From Eurosta solidaginis (Eukaryota; Arthropoda; Insecta; Diptera; Tephritidae), in assembly GCF_040869045.1 (NCBI RefSeq), contig NC_090320.1, positions 240,312,978 to 240,376,977 on the forward strand: a stretch of DNA of 64,000 nt, given 5' to 3'. The translations under genes were made by a program, and so were the position numbers. The notes beneath the pieces were generated by a model. It was not told where the DNA came from, ran no database searches, and saw only the letters and a program-made list of their open reading frames with translations. Positions 11,733 to 22,218 of the stretch are shown piece after piece; the stretch's first letter is position 1, and each line of letters opens with the position of its first letter.

Positions 11733-13398
11733 TATTATTTTATATACCTAACATCGTTATTTTTATGTATGTAGGTTCTCAACTAAGAGCTCCGGCAGAG
11801 ATTGAATGCATGTCCTCTGACAGTGATGATGACGACGTACCTTTGTCTTTTTTGGCTAAAAGGGGTCGAATCACCGAGGAACCAAGGTGAATCAGAGCTT
11901 TCTCTACATAGTTCAACTACAACAGCCATTCCTTTCGTTGATACAAAAGTATCGAACAAAGATAAATATACTTGGAGAAATCGCCACAATCTCTGCGGCC
12001 AATTAGAATGGGGAGAAATTCAGGGGGCACGGTACCCTCAAAGTCCTTTATGTTATTTTGATTGTATGTTTGGCGATGGCGTAATAGATCTTTTGGTTAC
12101 ATACACCAATATTTAAGCCACTCAAAAAAACAAAGTTGGTAATGTAACGAACAGAGAGATGAAGTGCTCTCTGGGAGTTCTCCTTAATAGTGGATATGTT
12201 GTAGTTCCAAGAAGATACATGTATTGGGAAAAATCATCGGGCACTGATTTCGATATTGTATATAACACCATTTCAAGGGATATATTCACATTTATCATGA
12301 CTCACCTTCACTTTTGCGACAACACTCAAATAGCTACCGAAAGCAACAAATTTGCCAAGCTGAACGAAATATTTCTCGATATGGCTCCTTTTGAAGAAGT
12401 TTACAGTGTTGACGAGGCTATGGTGCCTTACTACGGAGGACATAGCTGTAAACAATTTATCCGGGAAAGCCAATTAAATGGGGGTATAAGTTTTGGGTTA
12501 GAGCGACTAGATTAGGATATGTATTATGGTTTGATCCATACCAAGGCCACGCAGCAGTTATTCCATCGGCTTATAGACAGTTAGGTTTAGGGGTTGCTGT
12601 TGTTTTACGTTTTTCTGATTGTTTACAATTTTGTTACCCAGATGTGCTTTTTCACCTATTCTTTGACAACTTCTTTTCCTCTATACCTCTCTTTCACGAA
12701 TTAGGTGAAAGAGGACTCAAAGCCACAGGAAAAATTCGCGAAGACCGTACAAAAAACTGTCTTTACCGTGCAATAAAGATTTCAAGAAAAGAGAAAGGGG
12801 CACATTCAAGTACAAGTCAAGTCAACCTGGAGATATTTTGGTTTGTAAGTGGAATGACAATAGTGTGGTGACTGTGGCATCAAATTCGGAAACAATAGAA
12901 CCTTTACATAAAGCAAAACGATTTTCCCAGCAGCACAAGAAATATATAATGATTGATCAGCCAGCAATTATAAAAAGTTACAACCAAAATATGGGTGGGG
13001 TCGATAGGTCTGATCAAAACATTGGACTCTATCGTACATCTGTTCGTGGTAAAAAATGGTATTTTTCATTATTTTCTCACTGCTTGGACATGGCCACACA
13101 CAATGCATGGCAACTTTGCAAAAGTAATGGAGGAGAGTGCGATCATCTCTTATTTCGGAGAACTGTCGCCAGAGGTATCTTGGAAACACATAAAAAGAGT
13201 GAAAAACGCGGTCCCTGTCCCACTCCTAGAACTTATAGGGAAACTTCACGTTACGACAAGATCGATCATTTAATACAGTACAATGACTCTCAGCTTCGAT
13301 GTTGGATTTGCAAAAGAAATACAAACTTTACTTGCCAAAAGTGTAAAATCCATTTGCACACTAAATCATGTTTTGTAACCTACCATACTCCTAAATAG
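11733..13398 (+). pseudogene. piggyBac-family transposase, frame-broken
   Basis: Pieces in all three plus frames line up as one piggyBac-type DDE transposase (DDE_Tnp_1_7 family), a cut-and-paste enzyme that targets TTAA. An acidic N-terminus (MSSDSDDDDVPLSFLAKRG, ATG at 11810) is followed by the core. The three catalytic aspartates are all kept: D in SVDEAMVPYYG at 12411-12413, D in FFDNFFSS at 12665-12667 and D in MGGVDRSDQ at 13003-13005. A C-terminal cysteine/histidine-rich finger (CWIC...CQKC...HLH...C) lies at about 13303-13376, before the stop at 13396-13398. The gene is broken by frame changes near 11880, 12463 and 12762 and an in-frame TAA at 12114. No TTAA-flanked terminal repeats were found. 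The retrotransposon just upstream may have removed or separated the 5' end. Confidence 0.85.
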
Positions 13399-13755
13399 AT
13401 AAACTGGTGACTTTTTTTTTTTTTTAATAAATTAAAAATTAAGTGAATTGAAATAAAAATGAAATAAAAGAAACCATTTTCAGTAAAATAAGTTGTTCCT
13501 TTGGTTGGAATAGGGTAAGATCGACTAACTTGTACTTGTATGGGCAGGTACCTACCTGCTTATTACTACTGATCGTTATAAAGATCCTAATTTTCAAAGC
13601 TTTTCAGAAAACCCAGATTTTTTTACTATTTTTCCTTGTTTACTAGATGCATTATGGTAATAATATTAAAAAATCACGTTGTAACTAGACAAAAAATAGT
13701 TTCAGTAAGAACGTAAACAAAAAACACAGCTATTAATTTAAAGTCATATATGGTT

Positions 13756-13859
13756 TTCACATTGCGCCATAAACTCGAGTTTATAAGCCATTTTAAAGTT
13801 TAAAAGTACTGTTAAACTCTTAAATGAGCCTTAAACTTGAGTTGATAACGCAATGTGAA
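13756..13859. repeat. 104-bp palindromic (MITE-like) repeat
   Basis: TTCACATTGCGCCATAAACT at 13756 is mirrored by the complement GTTGATAACGCAATGTGAA ending at 13859. The match continues with a few differences to the centre (TTTAAAGTTTAA and TTAAACTCTTAA), so nearly the whole 104 bp folds on itself. It is non-coding. The family and target duplication are not determined. Confidence 0.55.
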
Positions 13860-14557
13860 TGCTATATTAGCCGTTATATGAGCCTCACATCACAGAGTCA
13901 ATAAGGCTGTACATAATTGGATCTGTGAGAGAGTGACAGTAGACGTAATTTATATAAGGAATGTTTTCCTCGCAATTAAACTTCGTACAATTTTCACTTT
14001 TTGTATTGTAAGACCTTTAATGAAAATACATATATAAGGTGAACATTTTTTTATGGCAGTCTACCCTAATCCTATACTTTGAGTATGTATAAGTACTTGT
14101 TGGATATTTCTAAATGACCTGCCGGTATAGATTTTTGATGCTGATAGGATTGTGGGATTTTGTCTTTAACATCTACCTTACACAAGGTGATACAAAAGGT
14201 TTTAAACGCCTACGCCTTTTTTACCTCAATAATGAGAAAACGGAATTTTATATGTTTGAGCAAACATAATTTTATGCTGCTCACAAACAGATTACCACGT
14301 TTTAAACAAAGTTTTTTTTCACTTGCAATCATAAATGCCACTAGCAAATTGTTAGCCTTCGGCTTATATTTAAATGTTGGTAAATAAAAACTGAAAAATT
14401 AAAAGAAAACTTGAAAAATATTTAAATAATTTTCAATTGTCAATAATAAAACTTTAACATATAAAGGGATACTCTAAGTTTTAATTTGATAATGTAGTGA
14501 ATGTTTCATATTACTTCCTTTATAATAGCTGTGTTGTTTTGTTTTACATGTATATTA

Positions 14558-14797
14558 GGGTCATACTGAGTAATATTGTCCATGGGGCCATAGGTCTGAA
14601 ATGAATTTCGAGCCTCCCTAATATTGTTAGAAAATTTTATATCCCAATCCGAATAGCGGCTCTCACAAATAAAATACATGAAAATAAATGTCAAATTCGG
14701 ATTCGGGGTGGGATATACAATTTTATAACAAAATTTAGGAGACTCGAAATTCATTTCAGACCTATGGTCCCATGGACTATATTACTCAGTATGACCC
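14558..14797. mobile_element. MITE with ~85-bp inverted arms
   Basis: The left arm starts GGGTCATACTGAGTAATAT at 14558 and the right arm ends with its exact complement at 14797. Arm similarity runs inward for about 85 bp on each side, including GGTCTGAAATGAATTTCGAG and its complement. The 240-bp element has no coding capacity and needs a transposase from elsewhere. The flanks are TTA on the left and ATA on the right, so a TWA-type target duplication as in PIF/Harbinger is possible but imperfect. Confidence 0.75.
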
Positions 14798-17019
14798 ATA
14801 GATTCAGAAACTGGATGTGCACCTGAAGTTTTTCCCCCCATTTTCCCCATAAAATTTGACCCGCCCAAATGTATATACATATGCACTCAAGCTTTATATG
14901 GACTGCTAAGTGTGTAACTTTATTTACACTTATGAAATAGATGCACAGAAAATTAGTACTGTTAAATTTCAGTATACATTATACTCAGTTGCAGGTGATA
15001 TGTGTCTCTCCATTTTATCTCTACACTATTCTCCACTTCTATGACCGAAAATGATGTGAGTCTACTATTCATCGCAGCCGATTCAGCTATAGGTTATGCA
15101 CTATGACCAACAGTGGTGCGTGTCTCCGCTATACAGCACAACTTGTTTTGTAGCGAGCTATTTAACACTGCTGCGAGTCTTCAATAATTGCTGCTAGATA
15201 GGTCTCCTAAACATTATCTGAGTGATAATAAGTGTTTTTTTTTACCCGCGAATGCAGTTGTATATACATGTAATAAAACACGGCTATGATGACGTTTTCA
15301 GGTTTGTCCACAAAGTTCAGTACAAAGTTGAGAAATATTGTGATCGATTTGTACAACATGATGGAAAAAAAACTTTCGCTCGTTGGCGCAGGGATCGTGA
15401 TATTAAAAACAATCTCACACTCGAGTTTTAACTAACTTCTCTAAGAGACCTGAACTTTTGAATATTGCTTGAAGTTATATTAAAATGCAATACCACTGAA
15501 AAAATTTATACTAGAGAGAGCTCCAAGTATTTAGAAAATCCATGCAGAGCAAATAAAAACTTGAAACCTAACATTTAGTTCAGGCCAATCAGACATTTCA
15601 AACAAATAAAAAAATCTCCGCCAGGTGGCGCATGGGTCGGGACAATTCAAAAATGCATACGAGATTTTGAATCACTCGATAAGTTTTGCAAATTTTTTGC
15701 CACTTTTCACAAGTCAAAGCAAGTGCAAGATCTATCACAAAATGTTCCGATAGGGGGCGCTACAAACTTTAAAATTCACACATAATTAAGAAATAATGCA
15801 ACAAAAGAGGAAAAAGGATAAGCTAGATAGCACGCATGCTGAAAAAGTTCATACGAGACCTAGAGTTTTGGGACCGACTTTTTTAATTTCTAAAATATTT
15901 TCTCAAACGTTTTGGTGTGTTTATTTCACAAAGAATTTTTGTTTGACTAAGTAAGAGAATACCGAATACTTCAAATCTCTAACTTAGGTAACTTCTAATG
16001 AGAATCAATATAATACTTTCGGGTCCATCAAAAGAAATGCATTTAACATATTTTACCATCTTCGAGAGGCAGCTACTCATTCTACTTTTTTAAGAATATC
16101 CATATGGTATATACATATACGCTCAGACGATTTTCAGACACATATCCATGTTGAAGACTTCTACAATCGTTACAACTTGCGTACAATCAGTTTTTACATC
16201 ACCCTGTTATTCACCTTTAACTTCTTGGAAGACACACCACACCAAATACCTGAAGAACAACAAAAATACAAATAACTCTAATTCCTACAGAAAAAAAATG
16301 TTATTGTATAAAATCCCTTTTATATTCTTCATTTACTCCATTGACTTTAACATTTTATATATTTTTTTTTTCATGCTCAGTCTACACAAATAATTTTTAA
16401 TGTTTTTCGATTTAGGCGACCAACCGTAGCCTGCATTTCTCATACACAAATCTTTGGCTAAAGAAACTCTGTCGTTATTTCGATTATATGTTTTGTTCTT
16501 AAAATTGCTGTTCCTTTTGTATATTCTTCGCACTGCTGGCTTTTTACTTTGAGAGTGTGTATCTGTTTTATGGTTTTTTTCTTTGTTTACTATTTGATAC
16601 AGTTTCATGTTGTAATTGTGTCTAATGGGAACTGCCAGAATGTCTGGCGTGTCTGTTTCGACTTGGCGGGATACCCTTTGGCTATAAATATACCTATACA
16701 AATTTTAAAGAATACAAATATGTATGTAGAAAAATACATGTGGATACATTGTGCAGAAGTGCTTAAGTATTTAGAGTATATAAAATTGCTATCATAGCAT
16801 TATTCATATCTAAAAATACAACTGTAACAGTTCAATAGGCACTTCACATATAAAGACATTCTTGGAATCAGAGTCACATTTCAAAGTTAATACCGCAAAT
16901 AATATAAAGTATAATGAATTCATTCTATCAACTAATGAACGTTATTATCTATGTGAGCAATAACCGTCTAAGTCCTATGAAATAGAATGTAGTGAACTTG
17001 GGTTGTCATTGCACGTGAT
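14798..17019. other. No recognisable gene
   Basis: This is anonymous AT-rich sequence. The longest frames (70 codons at 15222-15431 on the plus strand, 123 codons at 16333-16701 on the minus strand) are low in complexity or unlike anything I recognise, so I do not call them. Confidence 0.5.
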
Positions 17020-17024
17020 CATAG
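17020..17024. repeat. Left 5-bp target-site duplication (CATAG)
   Basis: CATAG directly precedes the first base of the Transib-like element, and the same CATAG follows its last base at 19921-19925. A 5-bp duplication with C first and G last fits Transib integration. Confidence 0.85.
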
Positions 17025-17059
17025 CACTATGGCCGAAATTGCGATTTTAGCGGCAAAAA
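17025..17059 (+). repeat. Left terminal inverted repeat of the Transib-like element
   Basis: The end begins with the heptamer-like CACTATG, then 23 bp, then an A run (AAAAAATAC at 17055-17063). It matches the complement of 19886-19920 at 33 of 35 positions, with differences at positions 7 and 15. Transposase should recognise and nick here. Confidence 0.88.
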
Positions 17060-17293
17060 ATACTTCCCGACAAGCTAGCTTCACCAAATTTGGTGTGTAG
17101 ATTTCTAATGATAAAAAAATCGATTTGAGAAAAAAATGGGCGGGCCACGCCCCCTTTTTTCAAAGTAGTGGCAAAACGTACTTCCTTTTTTTTAATTCAT
17201 AAATTTATAATTTTAAAGAAGTTGTAAATGCTTATGGATTAATCTGAAAATAACAAAAACAACATACATATTCTCGAAAGATATAGGGCTTAA

Positions 17294-19423
17294 TTATTCA
17301 TGGTCTGTTTCTTCGTTTTCAGCCGCTTCTAACTCCAATGAATAATTATTTATCGACTCTAAGCTTACATCAGAATCATAACTATAATTGCAGCTGGAGG
17401 CTTCTTGAGATGTTGAAGGTAATAAAAGTTCTGGTGGCAATTCAGGCATTTTAAAAAGATCAATGACTTCTCGAGGAAAAGGAAGTTTTTTTGAACTATT
17501 TGTACGTTCTTGCAAACATAAACTTGAAATATATGGGTCAGAGCTATCCATAGCTCTATGATACATGTCAAGTATGTTGTGCACTCTTGAATCCTTTCGA
17601 GCGTGACCAGTTCGATCTTTTTTATAATATTTGTTTCGCGCCTCAGATGCATTTTCTGCCAGGACACCTACGGGTACTACTGAAGCCTCAATTATTTGTA
17701 ACGAATGTACAAATATTTTGTGTATTGTGGCAGACATAGAGTACCATTCGTAGTTTTGGAAAAATATTTCACTAGTTTTAATGCAATGATCACGAAACCT
17801 TTGAGCATCAATTTCAAATTCAGAGGAGAGAGCAATTAAGATTATGTGTAAATGTTTCAAAAAATCAATATTTATACCAGTAATAGATGCTAAAAGGTCC
17901 GAGCGAGAAAATGCTCTTCTAGCTGTGTTGCCATCGTTGGTGTTGCCGCTGCCATTTGCTTTCGGCTTATCGACATGAAGCCCCATTTGAAGCAAAAACT
18001 CTTTTTGAATTTTTTGTTTCTTTTCTGCCAGGATTCTCTTCTCTTCTGTTCCACGAACTAGCCATTTTTTCAAATATAGCTTGTATGAAAGATTTAAAAC
18101 AAACTCGAAACTACGAATCCACGCATGCAAAGGGCTTAATCCATATTTCAAAGATTCGGTCTTCGGTTCAAAATTAGGAGAATCAAAGTTTCTTATAGTT
18201 CGAAATTCCTTTGGACCGGTATGACAGATGGGACATTGCTGTGCACTTTTAGTCTCTGTCAACACATTTAAGACTTTCCCATCTATTGATGTCATATATA
18301 AATTATATTTTACTTTAATTTTTTTCCCATTACTTAGTGTGTATTGTAGTGGTTTCAACTCCTCAATCTGTTTCTTTATGTTGTGGTTTTCAGTTAAAAT
18401 GTGCTCTTTTGTTTCTTTAACAAACTCCACTTTTAAAGGTCTACAAAAGCGTACTGACTGAGGTGTACGGTTTAGCCAAATGTTATACCCTGCTGATGAA
18501 ATTATTTTTATTGGAATGACTGATGTCACAAAAAGGGAATGATCGAAACTTTCCGAAGTATTTTCCACAAATTTTTGTTTAAGCAAGCTGTGACCGGTAG
18601 GACCATCAAACCCGTAGCTCGAAATTAGGATCGATTCTTCAACATCCATTGTACACAATACTTCATCTTGATATTCAAGAATTATTTTAGCTGTGTGGTC
18701 TAACAAATTTTGCAACGACACTTCGACAGAGCTTTCATTCGCTTTGATTTCATCCGGTCTACATTTCAATTTGCTTTTATAAACTTTATCATAAGTCGGA
18801 TAAATACTACAATTGTGTTTTATGTTTAATTGCCGCATATTTGAGTACACCTTTTTAGTTAATCCGTTTTCTAACACAAACATTAGAGCTTCATCAGGTG
18901 ATACTGGCGTAAATTCTTTATGGCTAGTATTAAGAACTTCTCGAATTTTGGATGGCCGATTTGGAGATATAGCAACTTGTTGTAGGACAAATTTAAAATC
19001 CTTTGCGTGGGATTTTTTGGCGGATATAGAGGCAGCATGAGCTAATAATTGCACATTGTCTCCTTGCTGGAAAGCTAATTCGCAGCTATCATCATACGTC
19101 AGTTTTGGTCGCCCAATTGTATTAATCTTTTTCGGTATTACAAAAATTGTTTCTCGACTCAACCATTTATTATTATACTTTCTAAATGCATTCTCATTTC
19201 TGGTTTGTTTATTCCATTTAAGTTTAATAAAATTAGATAAGTTCCGAGCTTTAGTACATATCAATTTACTTAATTCACTGTCAATTTCGTATGAAATCTT
19301 TCCTTTTATGTAATTCGAAACATTCCTGTTGTTTCTCAACCAAAACTGAAATATTTCAGAATTTTTGAACCTGAGTGTTTCTAAAAAAGTATTAAAAATT
19401 CGTTCATTAGCAGTCAAATGCAT
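17294..19423 (-). CDS. Transib-like (RAG1-related) DDE transposase, 709 aa
   Basis: This is the cut-and-paste transposase of the surrounding element. The motifs fall where the RAG1/Transib core predicts. The first catalytic aspartate is D273 in GFDGPTGHSLLKQKF and the second is D381 in TSIDGKVLN, a spacing of 108 residues as between D600 and D708 of RAG1. A CPIC zinc pair follows at 397-400 (compare RAG1 C727/C730). A histidine pair H568/H573 in MSATIHKIFVHS matches RAG1 H937/H942. The catalytic glutamate is in LAENASEARNK: E594 or E590, with E594 favoured by spacing from the histidines. The C-terminal ~45 residues are serine-rich and acidic. There is no RING domain, as in other Transibs. The start at 19423 is the first ATG of the frame. 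The 5' leader to the element end is about 500 bp and the 3' leader about 270 bp. The frame is intact. The superfamily assignment is strong; the exact family name is unknown. Confidence 0.9.
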   Translation of the reverse strand: MHLTANERIFNTFLETLRFKNSEIFQFWLRNNRNVSNYIKGKISYEIDSELSKLICTKARNLSNFIKLKWNKQTRNENAFRKYNNKWLSRETIFVIPKKINTIGRPKLTYDDSCELAFQQGDNVQLLAHAASISAKKSHAKDFKFVLQQVAISPNRPSKIREVLNTSHKEFTPVSPDEALMFVLENGLTKKVYSNMRQLNIKHNCSIYPTYDKVYKSKLKCRPDEIKANESSVEVSLQNLLDHTAKIILEYQDEVLCTMDVEESILISSYGFDGPTGHSLLKQKFVENTSESFDHSLFVTSVIPIKIISSAGYNIWLNRTPQSVRFCRPLKVEFVKETKEHILTENHNIKKQIEELKPLQYTLSNGKKIKVKYNLYMTSIDGKVLNVLTETKSAQQCPICHTGPKEFRTIRNFDSPNFEPKTESLKYGLSPLHAWIRSFEFVLNLSYKLYLKKWLVRGTEEKRILAEKKQKIQKEFLLQMGLHVDKPKANGSGNTNDGNTARRAFSRSDLLASITGINIDFLKHLHIILIALSSEFEIDAQRFRDHCIKTSEIFFQNYEWYSMSATIHKIFVHSLQIIEASVVPVGVLAENASEARNKYYKKDRTGHARKDSRVHNILDMYHRAMDSSDPYISSLCLQERTNSSKKLPFPREVIDLFKMPELPPELLLPSTSQEASSCNYSYDSDVSLESINNYSLELEAAENEETDHE

Positions 19424-19885
19424 ACACTTTTACCATGACATAAAACTTGAGTTTTCTACAAACAATCTCATGTAAATAGTTCCAATGACACTTCAAAACA
19501 TTTTTAGTTTTACTCCACGAAAAACGATAAAACTCTTCAGAATTTCACAATAAGATACATACAAAAAACCACCAAAATAAGTACGAAATAAAAACATTTA
19601 GCAAACTATATTTGTATATAGTAAAATTACTCACCTCGAGTAATAGAACTCATATTTACAAAGTTTTTTTACAAGAATATATTATTAAAAAACAGTTTTT
19701 AATTTTATAAAAATTTTGCTGCTTCACTTGTATTAACACGTACTAAAAAATTTGTAAACATTACCAGCTGTTTGTACATAAACAGGGTTGCCAACAGTAA
19801 ATTTTTTTTTAGTTTTTTCTTATCAATATGTTGGGTATTGAACACCATCAAAATAATTGCAAAAATTTAAATTTGAAAAATTAAC

Positions 19886-19920
19886 TTTTTGCCGCTAAAA
19901 TCGCAGTTTCGGCTATAGTG
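19886..19920 (-). repeat. Right terminal inverted repeat of the Transib-like element
   Basis: Read on the minus strand from 19920 it begins CACTATAGCCGAAACTGCG and reaches an A-rich block (AAAAAGTTA) at positions 31-39, the same geometry as the left end. CATAG follows immediately at 19921-19925. Confidence 0.88.
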
Positions 19921-19925
19921 CATAG
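19921..19925. repeat. Right 5-bp target-site duplication (CATAG)
   Basis: This is an exact copy of 17020-17024. Removing the element and one copy gives a continuous GATCATAGGTATAA target. Confidence 0.85.
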
Positions 19926-20559
19926 GTATAAACTGGTGGCAGGCGTTGTTCTGCTCGAAACAATTTTCTTACATTATTATATTATTACAAATTAATATGT
20001 ATTATCTATAAAATACAGATCCAAATTAAAGACTTTCACCATAAAACTTGCGCCATTCCGTTTCTCCTAATAAAATTGTAAACAATCGCAATGATGTAAC
20101 CCTTAACTTACAGTAAGCTTTAGAACTGAAGATAAAATGTGAAACATTAATCAAGTGCGAAAAAAATTTGAATAAAAACAAAATATATTAAAAATCTTAT
20201 TTAATGGCAACCACTCATATGAAGCAGTCGGCTGAAATTCAATTATAAACAAAATTCCACTTAAATATATATTTTTATATCGGTTGGCAGATAATAAAAA
20301 TAAAAGATAACAAAATATTAACCGGAATATTAAAAAGGTTAAAAAGTTAAAAACAAAAAATATTGTGACGAATATTAGTATCACTAAGCGATACTACAAC
20401 AGTTTAGCGATTCGAAAATTTGCAGAAGATGTAAAATAAACGGAGTTTCTCTAAATTCGTTACAATATATATATTTTTTAGATAAATATTGAACGGTATA
20501 AATATAATTTGCGATCAATTTTACGTAATCATTTTTCGCATACAGCTTTTCAATACACC

Positions 20560-20970
20560 TTCTTTACTCGCCGTCGGTGTCACGTACAGTAGCATAAATC
20601 ATCCGAAGAACTTTTCTCCGAGCACTACAAAGTATATCTAATTTTCTCCCGGCGCCGTCTATGCTTCCTAGTCATACAGCAGAACAGGTATGATGAGCAG
20701 CGACTTGCAGAGAGAGCATTATTTTTGTTTGTCGATAGAGAGTTCTGTACTTCTATATACTTCAGAGCTGAAAATATTTCATCGACTAAATTAATCCTTT
20801 TTGTTTCCGTTTGGTCAAAAATATGTCAAACTAACGTAGTCTAGCTAAGGCCAATGAAAACTGTAACTAAACTTTTTATTTAAATTTCTTCCCAGCTTTG
20901 TATGATGTAATTCACAGCAGTTTCATAAGAGTGTTCTTCTCTGAAACCAGATTGGTTCCAGATAAGGAAT
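20560..20970 (-). pseudogene. Non-LTR reverse transcriptase relic
   Basis: On the minus strand near 20960-20885 the frame reads NQSGFREEHSYETAVNYIIQ, the conserved block just before RT motif A (QxGFRxxxSxETA). Around 20720-20560 a second piece resembles the C-terminal region after the RT (a LLYD-W-x-A segment). The pieces are in different frames with much sequence lost between them. They may be parts of one element. Confidence 0.55.
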
Positions 20971-21035
20971 TAATTTTTTATTTATTTCATTGTTTAATAC
21001 TAAGTATTCGATAAGTAACTTATCGGTCTTCCAAG

Positions 21036-21158
21036 AGCAGAGCTGCTCAACTCATATACACTTATAGCACTTGTGTTTTTGTTTTACCCTTCAGAAACTA
21101 GGCACGTATACAAATTCACACTTTGAATATAAAAAAAATGTCACAGCACTTCCATATG
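21036..21158. repeat. Dispersed repeat shared with the right edge of the window
   Basis: GAGCTGCTCAACTCATATAC, AGCACTTGTGTTTTTGTTTT and GTCACAGCACTTCCATATGC match, with substitutions, the sequence at 63879-64000 in the same order. The 63.9-kb copy runs off the window. The class is unknown. Confidence 0.5.
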
Positions 21159-21425
21159 CCCTCAGATATGTATAAATTCGATTAATATGATAGTGCCTGA
21201 ATTTCATATGAAAGAAAAAGCACTTTCATATGAAGCCAAGGCGCTTCGGTTGATATTCAAATTTACACTAACAAATTGACAACAAAATATTTTAAAAAAA
21301 TATTGTAGCACTGAGAAAATGTTTAATTCAAAATTTATTCATTAAGGGGACCATCAAAATTCTTTACAGATTTAGAATATTTTGTTTTTTAAGTTTTAGT
21401 GTACATATAATTTTGTATATGTATA

Positions 21426-22218
21426 TACTGAAAGAAATGGTGCTAGTAAAATCAGCAAATCGGTTCTGTTGTTCTTGACTTAACGGAGATTCGGTGAAAT
21501 TGATCGAATTATGGTTAATTCGACCGAGTTCTTTGTCAAGCGAACAAATTAGTTTAGTCATTTCAATAGCAGAGAATTTGTCGCTCTTAAGTTAACAAAA
21601 TTCTGTTAAATTGACAGATTTTTAACCAATCTAACTGATTTTTTTGTTAACACAACTGATCTCACTGGTCATTTCAACAGCGGTCAACAGTCAATACATG
21701 AGCAAATTTCAAAGAGAATTTTACGCTTGCTGCGCTCTCTACTTTGTACTTATATATGTTGTGTACTATATGTATGCACATATTTACGTATGTATATAGC
21801 GGCCGCCGTGGTGTGATGGTAGCGTGCTCCGCCTACCACACCGAAGTCCCTGGGTTCTCACACCCCGGGCAAAGCAACATAAAAATTTTAGAAATAAGGT
21901 TTTTCAATTAGAAGAAAATTTTCCTAAGCGGGGTCGCCCCTCGGCACTGTTCGGCAAGCACTTCGAGTGTATTTCTGCCATGAAAAGATTTCAGTGAAAA
22001 CTCATCTGCCATGCAAATGCCGCAACATAATAGGTACTTTCGTACAAAGCTGTCGCAACAACTTTTATTGTTCATTTGACTACTAAAACGGTCAATTACG
22101 AATCAATAATTTGTGCGCAGTTGATTCAACATCTTGCTGCGATGGATAAAAATTTACAGAAATTTCGGTTGAATTGACCCGTAATTCGGTTGATTTTACC
22201 AATCTATTTCTTTCAGTG
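21426..22218. mobile_element. TA-flanked inverted-repeat element, split by a SINE
   Basis: The left end TACTGAAAGAAAT at 21426 and the right end, ATTTCTTTCAGTG ending at 22218, are inverted copies, and both are flanked by TA. Similarity of the arms continues with gaps (TAGTAAAATCA against TGGTAAAATCAACC). The body repeats motifs such as AATTCGACCGA, AATTGACAG and AACTGATTT and has no coding capacity. A related copy lies at 22988-23525. Subtracting the SINE leaves about 560 bp. TA flanks suggest a Tc1/mariner-type MITE, but the class is inference. Confidence 0.6.
21799..22028 (+). mobile_element. tRNA-derived SINE, copy 2, nested
   Basis: It starts GCGGCCGCCGTGGTGTGATGG, the same tRNA-like head as the copies at 4297 and 63432, and continues through TTTTTCAATTAGAAGAAAAT, GGGGTCGCCCCTCGGCACTG and CTCATCTGCCATGCAAATGC. 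It lies wholly inside the inverted-repeat element 21426-22218 and is therefore younger than it. The B box here is degenerate (GGTTCTCACACC). Confidence 0.75.

Larger units (their letters stand above)
17025..19920 (-). mobile_element. Complete Transib/RAG1-superfamily DNA transposon
   Basis: The element is 2896 bp long. It is bounded by CATAG duplications, has matching inverted termini starting CACTATRG, and encodes a single intact transposase on the minus strand. Transib elements are the DNA-transposon lineage to which the V(D)J recombinase RAG1 is related; they cut and paste with a 5-bp duplication. The termini differ at only 2 of the first 35 positions and the transposase frame is open, so this copy inserted recently on an evolutionary scale and may be mobile or recently mobile. 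There is no second frame resembling a kelch-repeat RAG2 partner inside the element. Confidence 0.9.

Noticed and set aside
16333..16701. 123-codon minus-strand frame rich in Lys/Asn/Arg
   Set aside because: Composition follows the AT-rich background; no domain or splice support.
17025..19920. RAG2-like partner gene in the Transib element
   Set aside because: No second frame of useful length and no kelch-type glycine pairs; the element carries transposase only.
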